From: Phoronis australis
Lineage: Eukaryota; Phoronida; Phoronidae
NCBI GenBank assembly: GCA_002633005.1
Contig: NMRA01000012.1
Location: forward strand, 1,732,179-1,796,178
Length of the DNA: 64,000 bases
Direction of reading: 5' to 3'
The notes beneath the pieces are model-generated. The model worked only from the letters and a program-made list of their open reading frames with translations. It did no database searches and was not told where the DNA came from. The position numbers and the translations under genes are program-made. This document shows, in pieces, positions 56,201-64,000 of the stretch. The number at the start of each line of letters is the position of its first letter. Position 1 is the first letter of the stretch.

Positions 56201-59200
56201 AGGTCAGTGAGAACAGTTCTTTGCGAGCCTTGCTCTATAGTAATCCAGCTGTACCAGCTTTAAAGGGCTGGCAGGAAATTAATTGTTTTATTACCCCCTG
56301 TGAAATCTGAATAGCCAAGCCCGGAATGGTGGATCTCCACCATGTACAAACACGCTACAGAAGCGTCAAGTCTCCAGAACCGGAGGGAACCTCAGAGCCC
56401 GATTTCTTATTAAGGTGGTGCAAGTCCCGTTTTTGATAGTCCCTATTCACAGACTGCATATTCCCTCAATCAAGTGAGTTTTAATTTATTTCCCAAATAC
56501 TTGCGTGTAGCGTAATACCAATTTTCGGACTACCGTCATAGTCACTTCATGAAACAAACTCCTGTTTTTTGTTGACAATTCCCAAATTTGAAAGGAATTA
56601 GGAATAAGAAATTGTTCCTTTAACAAGTACGTCTATATTGCAGGAAGTGAAGACAGCCTTCGTGCTCATCGTAATGGCCGTCTACTGGATGACAGAAGTC
56701 ATACCCTTAGCAGTGACGTCATTGTTACCCGTCTTCCTCTTCCCCATGCTTGGGGTAATGAAAGCAGCGGATGTCTGTCCTAACTATATGAAGGTTCGTC
56801 AGTGTTGCGTTTTTAGACAAAAAACCCCTCTGCTGTAACTTGGTACAGGGTTTATTATAACAATTTTACATACGTATTTGGCATATTTTAGATATGTTTG
56901 GCCTTTTGTGCCAGAAAAGTGAAGCTCGATTGCAACTTAATTGGTGATTGCATGTATACTGTCATAAGAAAACGAATTAGTTTGAGATTGTCTGCAATGT
57001 CAAACATGATCACTATCATTTTCAACGTTTCAAGGCTAAGCAATTTGGAAAATATATACCAGCAACTTTAAATAATGAATGAATACGCTACAGTAGATAT
57101 ACATGTACCATGCAGTTAGTGTGATTTTAAACGTAGTCTACAGGTGGACCACAGGCGCTCGGATTTCCAGATCACTCATAACCATATATAAGAAACATAA
57201 AGGTTGGACACNCTCTTTTGCAACCGACGTATTTTTCCTACAGTTTACTAAAACCTAAAACTGTCGGATTTCTGCTTTCTACGTTTGCGTATTTTAAATA
57301 CATAGTTTTGTTGATATTGGCCAAATACACACAACCGAGATGAGAAGGTAGGGGCGAAGCCCCAGGACTTGTTCCCTAAATACACATAAGTCTTATATAA
57401 TCTTAACGCTGGGTACAAGTCTTCACAAATCTGCAAGCAACATTAAATGGGCCGTAGTGGCATTTTGGAGAGGGCAACTTGTCAGCATAGAGTCTGAGAA
57501 ATTTGCAAACAATTGTAAAACATGGGTGTCCTAAGTCACACACAACAGGCCTTTTGAAATTGACATGTAAGGTCAGTGGAACCAGTTCTTTGCGAGCCCT
57601 GCTCTATAGTAACGCAACTGTACCAGCTAGACTGCGTATCCAAACACAGCTTTACAAAGAGCTGGCTAAAAATGAATTGTGTTATTACCTCTTGTGAATT
57701 CTGAATAGCAAAGCCCGGAATGGTGGATCTCCACCATGTACCAACACGCTACAGAAGCGTCAAGTCTCCAGAACCGGAGGGGACCTCAGAGCCCCATTTC
57801 CCATTCAGGTGGTGCAAGTCCTGTTTTTAATAGTACCTATTCAAAAACTGCATTTCCACACAAGTGATTCAAATTTTCGGACTCACGTCTTAGTCACTTC
57901 ATGAAACTCCTGTTTATTGTTGACAATTCCCAAATTTGGAAGTAACTAGGAATAAGAAACTGTTCCTTTAACAAGTACGTCTATATTGCAGGAAGTGAAG
58001 ACAGCCTTCGTGCTCATCGTGATGGCCGTCTACTGGATGACAGAAGTCATACCCTTGGCAGTGACGTCATTGTTACCCGTCTTCCTCTTCCCCATGCTTG
58101 GAGTAATGAAAGCAGCGGATGTCTGTCCTAACTATATGAAGGTTCGTCGATGTTGCGTTTTTAGACAAAAACTCCTCTACTGCAATTTGGTACAGGGTTT
58201 ATTATATCGATTTTACATAGTACGTATTTGCAATTAGTCATATTTTAGATATAATTGGCTTTTTGTGCCAGAAAATTGAATCTAGATTTATAGCTTAATT
58301 GGTGATTGCATGTATACTGTCATAAGAAAACTAATTAGTTTGAGATTGTCTGCAATTTCAAAAATGATCACTATCATTTTCAACGTTTCAAGGCTAAGCA
58401 ATTTAGAAAATATATACAAGCAACTTTAAAATGAGTACGCCACAGTACTGAGATATACATGCACGATGCAATTAGTGCGATCTAGGCCGCCAGTAGAGTA
58501 CGTTTAAAAACGTACTCTACTGGCGGACTACGTTTAAAAACGTACTCTACTGGCGGACTAGATTGCGTTTAGTTACGTCAGTCAAGAGTCGTGGGAAACA
58601 ACCATGTATTCAGTCTCTGGTCGTCATGGTGACGCCCCGCCGTCTAACTCGCAAAAAGGTCAACTTCCCACCATGAGTATAATTAAACCGACTAAACATT
58701 CCAATTTTTGGGCCAAGATCGAGTTCGTGGTGCTAAGTGACCTATGTAGTATTATAATAACCTGGTGTAAGTACTGTCTTTTATTTTCATTTTCAAAAAC
58801 GCCCCCTATTTGCAGGACACTAATATGTTGTTCGTTGGGGGTCTGATGATGGCTGTGGCAGTTGAAAAGTCGAACCTTCACAAACGAATTGCTCTGCGGG
58901 TGCTTCTGGTCGTTGGCGGCAAGCCGAGGTGGTAAGCGAAAGTCCTCTCAGCGTATCTCACGTCGCCTATGAGACAATAGCTTCCATGCTTTTCACTTTT
59001 TATGCTTCTTCAAACTATACGTTGTTTAAGATTTCTTCCTGCCACCTAGCTAAAATGAGCGCGTGAACATGCTCAGAATTTGGTTGCTTGTTCCATAGAA
59101 CTAGAGTGCTATGCGTGTTCTCAAACGTCGTGCACATAGTCATTTGTTCAGGGCGCAATGGTCTACTGTACCATTAATACGACGAAAACATATGATCCCC

Positions 59201-62200
59201 CATGTGGAACTACATACAAAATTCGAAAGTCATTAACTTGAAGGAGGGAGGGAGGGAGGGAGAGAAAAGTATTCCTGGAACAGCTCAGCTTTAACTGCGT
59301 GTATATTTGCCAACATACGTGTACGTTATTCAGAGAATGGCCGGACCATATAGACATATCTTAATACGTCCCAGGCAAATCATGTGCAGCGCCGACACAT
59401 CGAGTTTAGGGGAACAATGAGCCATTTTGACTGGTGTTACAATGGGGGCAACACCGGCGATTGTGACTAACCGGATTGTTGTTTCTAGGTTAATGATGGG
59501 ATTCATGATCCCAACATGGTTCCTATCTATGTGGATTTCTAACACTGCAACAACCGCCATGATGGTCCCTATCGTAGAAGCCGTGTTGGTTCAGTTGCGA
59601 GACAGCCCAAAGAAGCCTGATCAACCAAACGGTGAGGAATATGTCGCAAGAGCTATCCGCCGGCCGGTTTACTACATTTGCATAATTGAAACTCGTTCAA
59701 GTGCACTACCTACGAGAAACGTAGTCCGCGACAATCACATGTGCCAGCAACTGAGTTTTGAGAAATTTGCTGTGTAATTGTTTGAAACCAAATAATTTCG
59801 TATTCGCCCATATAGCCACAGGAGGACAGAACACTTGATCAGTTACCGAGTACTACCCCTTAGTTTTGTATAAAATGTCTCCCTTCCTCGGCGCCAGGTT
59901 TACAATGTCAACGCTGCGTTATTGGAATAGTAGCACAATCGATTTTCATCCTAACTGGCTCAGCAATTCGCGACTTTTTAAAGTTAAAAAACAATCATTC
60001 GAAAACATAGAGTAATTTTAATTACTTAAAAGACATATATAACGTGTGCAATTTTATAATACAGGAAGATAGAAAGTCTGATCAGAAGGCAATAAAATCT
60101 GACGCTTAAAACGAGCAAAGTCCTTTTTTCTAATAATTGCGATTACGGTAACAAGCAAAATTCTAGAATATTCGTCCAATCAAGTGTAATCACCAAGAGC
60201 GAACAGAGCCACGAATCGCGATTTCGCAGTTAGAATGCAGGCTTTACGGTAGAGCATGTAGTGCATCTCATGTAGGTACGGTGGCCCGAAAGTATCATCG
60301 CTATTTTAGTTTATTAATTTTTTTATTTTTCCTTTTCCACCTAGGATGAAATATTTCAACCTAGGTGGAAATTATTTCAACCTAGGTGGAAATTATTTTC
60401 ACCCGGGTGAAAATAATTTCCACCTAGGTTGAAATAATTTCCACATGGGTGAAAATAATTTCCACCTAGGTTGAAATAGTTTCCACCCGAGTGAAAATAG
60501 TTTCCACCCAGGTGAAAATAGTTTCCAACCAGGTGAAAATAGTGTCCACCTAGGTTGAATTATTTCCACTTAGGTGGAAAATGAAAAATGAAAAAATATT
60601 TAAACAAAAGTAGCGATGATACTTTCGGGCCACCGTATGTAGGCCTACCGTCTGGCGAATAATGTTCACATTTGAATTTTTAAGACGGCAGATCAGACTC
60701 CAATCCACTTTTGCCGATGAAAGCATGTGAATGTGGCATTATACAGCGTTCTCATGTCGTGCTATCGCAAGGTGGACGTTCAGACTCTGTTTGGTGTCCG
60801 TAAAAATCACGTGAGCCCTCCTCAGACGCGTGTCTCATCTGCCTTCTTATTGTCCGGCTCCTAATCAGATAATAGAGCAGCCTTCTTACCGTCAGAAACT
60901 TGTTCTGATGATGTGATTTGTGACTCTGCTCGGACGTCCATGGTAATCACACAATTGCCCAGAATATTAGCAATTTGCGCTTTATATATAATGTCATTCA
61001 AATTACTCGTAATACGACATATACCAAAAACCTTTTCGTGAACGCTCGTTTTAAGCGTTTGGCTTGTCTTCTCCTCAGACGGTCTATCTGCTTTTTTGTA
61101 AAAGACCCAAATCTTAACATGAACAATAACACATTTTGGATACAGTATGACACAATAACACATTTCGGATATGTTCACGAAAACAACAACGGATTTAAAA
61201 CTTGACATGTTTCGGTGTCATTTATTAAACATTTATTAAAGAGCACTGCTGATAACAATCAGCAGTGCTCTTTCAATGACTTTGCAATAATAGACCAGGC
61301 AGTAACAACAAAGGAGCTTAAAATTCGTGAGGCTTTACATATCAGTTGGTGCAAGCCCAATCTCAATAGGCAACTGACACACCACAGGTTGTCATTGTTG
61401 GTATAGTTCATTGTCACTCCCTGTAACTGACTGTATCTGTGCTTCATTACTTGTTGCTGGGCCTAGCTAGGTGGCCACTGTATTATGACTTCTGAGGATG
61501 GTGTTTAATAAATGACACCGAAACATGTCAAGTTTTAAATCCGTTGTTGTTTTCGTGAACATATGCTGTTACTTGCTATCATGGAGACATTTCGGATACA
61601 GTATGACATAAGACGTAATTCCATTTTTCATACTTAGGATCACCGCAGTATGACAACAGGGGATATGTGGAAGATGAAAAAGGCCTTGAGCTGCACGATG
61701 CCATCAAATTTAAACAAGAGTGAGTTCATCGATGTTACTTTATTACTTTGGCTCAAATTTTGGGATTGCGAATAAACTAAACCTGAGAATAAATCCAGTT
61801 CCTCGCGAATATTCCATACCACTGACTGAGGACTGATAGTGTTAATATTTTTTCCCGTGTGTTAAAATAATACAGTGATTCACGTACTGTGAAGCTATTT
61901 TAAGCAACTCTTTAAGTTCTTAAAACCACTGTTTACTACCTTGTTATGACAAGTGACTACTGTACATTGTCAGCATCATTAAATCTTCCTTCATAGTAAA
62001 GCATATCGCAATCGTGAATTTAATACCCACAAACGAGGAACTAGAAGGAAAGCGGCTTCATCTGAAAGTTTCTTAGCTCCACGCACATGAGTGTGACGTA
62101 TGAATGTACCCAGCGCCAGTGTGCCATGCCCACCAACACGCCATTCCTTCATACCATAAACCACGAGAAAACGAGCAGCAATAACTGCCATCTTTTGACA

Positions 62201-62904
62201 CTAAATAAAATGAAGAATAACTAGTGTAGTGATTGGTTGTCCGACTTTACGCATTTTGTATCGACCAATAAACGCTCGTAACTAGATAATCAACATATCG
62301 CCAGATAGTGCTTGAGGGTGTTGATCGACTAGTGGAGTTGTTTTTGTGGCGTTTTTGATATAGGCCTAAAACTGGTGATTTCAAGCTCTTTAAACAATGT
62401 CCTCACAGTCCTGTTTGAATTAGCATGTACTCAATTTCAAAACAAAATTTGAAGCAGTAAGTACAATAAAAGCCTCGCAAATACTTTCTTTCCTTGTTGT
62501 TAGTCTCCAAGAGAAGGAGCCCTCTGGAGAGAAGACAGTTGGAGAAATTGACATAGCCATAGAAAGCGAGACGGATGCGGGAGACGTGCATCATCAGAAG
62601 ATGTGTAAAGCCATGTGTCTATGTATCTGCTACTCAGCAAGTATTGGAGGAATCTCCACTCTCACCGGCACAGGGCCTAACCTTGTACTGAAGGGACAGA
62701 CAGACGAGTGGGTATAGAAGCGGGAAGCATTTACACCTTCATAGTGATGCGTTTCTCTGCTATAATGCTATTCTCAGTCCGGTGCACTTACACGAAGTCT
62801 TAGTTCTTTCTGATTTATTCCTGTTTTCCTTTTAACGTTTGATAATGGAGACGCTGGAATACTGACAAACGCACACGTACGCACGCACGCACGCACGCAG
62901 GCAA

Positions 62905-62939
<35 letters not shown>

Positions 62940-63779
62940 CACACGCACACACACACACACACACACATACACACACACACACACACACACAGACACAGAC
63001 GTACACCAGTTAAGTCTGAATTATTGTGAAGCAAGGTTCTCACTCAAAGTACAAACACAATGAGCGCCATCGAGCGGAATTTGAACAAAAATCTTTGATT
63101 ATGAGACGTACCAACTGCTTTAGCTAGGCCCCTGTCGCCTCGTCATGGATTACATCTTGAGATTAGAAGTTTTCCTCTACAATACACGGTTATTAGATCC
63201 TGGGCAATCAGCCATGAAATGCCCGTGTGAAGAATACGTGTTCACTAGGTTGCTGGGCTACCAGATAAATTTTAGCATTGACAACACAAGAACTATCATA
63301 CAATCGTTTATCTGGCGCAGTCCTCGGATATTAAGTGTAAACCAGTCTCAAACAACTCGTTTCGGATGTAATAATTTTGCTGACAAGGTTGTGAATTTTC
63401 AGGTGGCCCCGTTCTTGCAGACAGATAAAAATCAACACATAGGGTAGCACTATTTGATGTCCATGAGGAAAATATGAAAATTTGTATTTTGCATTAGAGC
63501 ACCAAGCGTTTTTTCTAGCACATTCTTAAGTAACTGCTAACAAGAAGTTTGATGAGAATTTTCTTAAAAAAACTAAAAGGCATTTGGAATTAATGAATCT
63601 GCGTCTGTGGATGGCAATAAGATGACGTCATTCTCTTACAGTTTGTTCAAGGAAAACGGTGAAACCAATCCGGTGACTTTCTCCTCCTGGATGGTGGCCG
63701 CCTTGCCAGTGTCCGCCCTGTCTCTTTTCTTGGGTTGGTTGTGGTTGCAGACCTGGTTTTTGGGATGTTGCAAGAAAAG
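53131..63779 (+). CDS. SLC13: SLC13-family Na+/carboxylate cotransporter (5' part, continues past window)
   Basis: Exons 53131-53238, one of 56644-56793 or 57992-58141, 58816-58931, 59489-59631, 61638-61719, 62504-62707 and 63642-63779 join in frame to about 314 residues; the family is usually 550-620. SLC13 proteins import succinate, citrate or sulfate with Na+ across the plasma membrane. The N-terminal hydrophobic segment is [20 protein letters not shown]. Other family blocks are [58 protein letters not shown] (residues 142-144 are the first SNT Na+/substrate motif) and [31 protein letters not shown] lies near the window edge. The acidic loop at about 173-225 is the expected cytoplasmic loop. 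The di/tricarboxylate branch (A2/A3/A5-like) fits better than the sulfate branch. The second SNT motif lies outside the window. Confidence 0.94.
53239..55754. other. SLC13: SLC13 intron 1, nothing else recognised
   Basis: No second gene. A short repetitive patch of CGAGATATCG lies near 55310-55330. Confidence 0.5.
55756..55781. repeat. (CT)13 microsatellite after a single n
   Basis: Perfect CT run directly following the n at 55755. It marks the left edge of the duplicated segment. Confidence 0.95.
56644..56793 (+). CDS. SLC13: SLC13 coding exon 2, first copy
   Basis: 50 codons, [20 protein letters not shown] through DVCPNYMK. Acceptor ATATTGCAG, donor GTTCGT. The encoded protein is identical to that of the second copy, with three synonymous base differences. 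Confidence 0.9.
57992..58141 (+). CDS. SLC13: SLC13 coding exon 2, second copy
   Basis: Same 50 residues, same splice sites and phase as 56644-56793. Both copies in one transcript would duplicate a membrane segment, so only one is expected per mRNA, or one is an assembly duplicate. Confidence 0.85.
58487..58560. repeat. 19-bp-arm perfect hairpin plus direct repeat of one arm
   Basis: CCGCCAGTAGAGTACGTTT, a 2-base loop, and its exact complement (58487-58526). The loop and right arm are then repeated at 58531-58560. Confidence 0.9.
58816..58931 (+). CDS. SLC13: SLC13 coding exon 3 (87-125)
   Basis: 116 bases, [20 protein letters not shown] through VVGGKPR plus two bases of a Trp codon. Acceptor TTTGCAG, donor GTAAGC. 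Confidence 0.92.
59241..59267. repeat. (GGGA)n tract
   Basis: Purine-only GGAGGGAGGGAGGG run, with G-quadruplex potential, in SLC13 intron 3. Confidence 0.85.
59489..59631 (+). CDS. SLC13: SLC13 coding exon 4 (125-173)
   Basis: 143 bases, completing Trp then [20 protein letters not shown] through KKPDQPN. Carries the SNT motif. Acceptor TTTCTAG, donor GTGAGG. Confidence 0.93.
60277..60637. mobile_element. 361-bp MITE with 27-bp perfect inverted ends and a palindromic minisatellite core
   Basis: Both ends read inward as TACGGTGGCCCGAAAGTATC plus ATCGCTA without mismatch. The flanks are TGTAGG at 60271-60276 and 60638-60643, a 6-bp target duplication. The interior (about 60340-60580) is some eleven imperfect units of about 22 bases, each itself dyad-symmetric around CACCTAGGTG or CACCCGGGTG. 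No coding capacity. Lies in SLC13 intron 4. Confidence 0.85.
61169..61564 (+). mobile_element. Penelope-like element fragment flanked by 62-bp perfect inverted repeats
   Basis: 61169-61230 and 61503-61564 are exact inverted repeats. Between them a frame ending near 61406 reads [20 protein letters not shown] and [14 protein letters not shown], the typical C-terminal end of the GIY-YIG domain in Penelope-like retroelements. A 15-bp-arm hairpin (61238-61252 with 61259-61273) marks the junction where the sequence turns round. The reverse transcriptase is missing, so the copy is 5'-truncated with an inverted terminal segment in front, as Penelope-like copies often are. A direct repeat GGATACAGTATGACA lies outside both ends (61138 and 61595). 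Confidence 0.7.
61488..61533 (+). ncRNA. Hammerhead-ribozyme-like motif in the Penelope-like terminal repeat
   Basis: In order: stem I strand ACTT (61488-61491), core CTGAGGA (61492-61498), stem II GGTGT/ACACC (61500-61504 with 61515-61519), GAAA (61520-61523), a very short self-complementary stem III CATG, cleavage triplet GTC ending at 61529, and AAGT (61530-61533) closing stem I. Penelope-like terminal repeats are known to carry such minimal hammerheads. One extra T (61499) between core and stem II departs from the consensus, and stem I is only 4 bp. Confidence 0.5.
61638..61719 (+). CDS. SLC13: SLC13 coding exon 5 (173-200)
   Basis: 82 bases, [20 protein letters not shown] then DAIKFKQ: part of the cytoplasmic loop. 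Acceptor ATACTTAG, donor GTGAGT. Poorly conserved, supported by matching phases on both sides. Confidence 0.8.
61720..62503. other. SLC13: SLC13 intron 5, nothing else recognised
   Basis: No other gene or repeat identified. Confidence 0.5.
62504..62707 (+). CDS. SLC13: SLC13 coding exon 6 (200-268)
   Basis: 204 bases, [19 protein letters not shown] through the signature [20 protein letters not shown] and KGQTD. Acceptor TTGTTAG, donor GTGGGT. Confidence 0.93.
62868..63000. repeat. (CACG)n/(CA)n compound microsatellite
   Basis: ACGC units grade into ACAC units over about 130 bases in SLC13 intron 6. It generates spurious Cys/Val-rich open frames on the minus strand. Confidence 0.95.
63642..63779 (+). 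CDS. SLC13: SLC13 coding exon 7 (268-314)
   Basis: 138 bases, [20 protein letters not shown] through [11 protein letters not shown] plus two bases. Acceptor CTCTTACAG, donor GTAAAA. The gene continues beyond the window. Confidence 0.92.
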
Positions 63780-63849
63780 GTAAAACGTTGCTGATATCTA
63801 TGTATTTCTGCTTTCAGAACTAGAGGAATAGACACACAGGGAGATAGAC

Positions 63850-63876
63850 AGATAGATGGGTGGATGGATGGATGGT
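63850..63876. repeat. (GGAT)n tract
   Basis: GATGGGTGGATGGATGGATG run. The complementary CCATCCATCCAT follows at 63953-63962, so the two flank a hairpin. Confidence 0.9.
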
Positions 63877-63915
63877 TACTGTAGACTGCAACTGCGTGGG
63901 TGTAAGAATAAATGA

Positions 63916-63953
63916 GATTGGAAAGGTTGATATGTATATCAACCTTTCCAATC
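63916..63953. repeat. 17-bp-arm perfect hairpin
   Basis: GATTGGAAAGGTTGATA, four-base loop TGTA, then the exact complement, directly before CCATCCAT and an AT run. Confidence 0.9.
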
Positions 63954-63960
63954 CATCCAT

Positions 63961-63962
<2 letters not shown>

Positions 63963-64000
<38 letters not shown>
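63963..64000. repeat. (AT)n microsatellite at the window edge
   Basis: Perfect AT alternation running to the last base. Confidence 0.97.

Larger units (their letters stand above)
55782..58482. repeat. 1.3-kb direct duplication containing SLC13 exon 2
   Basis: About 55782-57126 and 57213-58482 are homologous along their length at roughly 90 percent (my estimate by eye), including both introns' flanks and the exon. The right copy starts at the n at 57212. The left copy has an extra inverted-repeat insertion (CGAGTTCGCAAGATCGGACG) near 55971. Confidence 0.88.

Noticed and set aside
56644-58141. SLC13 transcript including both exon 2 copies
   Set aside because: It would insert a second identical membrane segment of 50 residues that no SLC13 protein has.
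62774-63043. Cys/Val/Arg-rich minus-strand frames
   Set aside because: They are translations of the CACG/CA microsatellite.

Overview
This is a stretch of animal nuclear DNA. It has intron-rich genes with GT/AG splice sites, long AT-rich introns, many microsatellites and several classes of mobile-element remains. Three conserved animal genes can be read exon by exon. The element mix (tRNA-derived SINE, RNase H-bearing LINE, Penelope-like element, foldback elements) and introns of mostly 0.5-3 kb suggest a non-vertebrate animal, perhaps a marine deuterostome; the species is not identified. The assembly is a draft: there is one 143-base gap (6933-7075) and four isolated single n bases (17488, 38646, 55755, 57212), three of which sit beside duplicated or simple sequence.

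Layout. 1-10 kb: no gene recognised; two SINE copies, a 38-bp perfect palindrome and the gap. 10.0-14.6 kb, minus strand: a complete four-exon coding region for a VPS37 subunit of ESCRT-I (207 aa), with a truncated LINE inside its first coding intron. 16.07-16.36 kb: a cluster of ETS, CCAAT, CRE and NRF-1 type motifs that looks like a TATA-less promoter between VPS37 (leftward) and TAO kinase (rightward). 16.4-25.8 kb: probably the 5' non-coding part and long first intron of the kinase gene. 25.85-43.3 kb, plus strand: a complete 17-exon coding region for a TAO (thousand-and-one) Ste20-family kinase of 906 aa, with all catalytic residues, followed by a 3' UTR that may reach about 45.65 kb. 46.7-48.5 kb: an ordered satellite array of about 148-bp monomers in about 447-bp trimers, nearly every monomer carrying a CTCF-like motif. 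53.1 kb to the window end, plus strand: the first seven coding exons of an SLC13-type Na+/di- or tricarboxylate cotransporter, which runs off the right edge. Its second coding exon is present twice.

The genes are not an operon and have separate cell roles: endosomal sorting, stress/Hippo/cytoskeletal kinase signalling, and carboxylate uptake. The most unusual material is structural. Two minisatellites in the TAO kinase gene (96-bp and 71-bp periods) each span an exon-intron boundary and carry decayed copies of coding exon ends. Other notable items are the CTCF-like higher-order array, a short element with 27-bp perfect inverted ends around a palindromic minisatellite, and a Penelope-like fragment with a hammerhead-ribozyme-like core.
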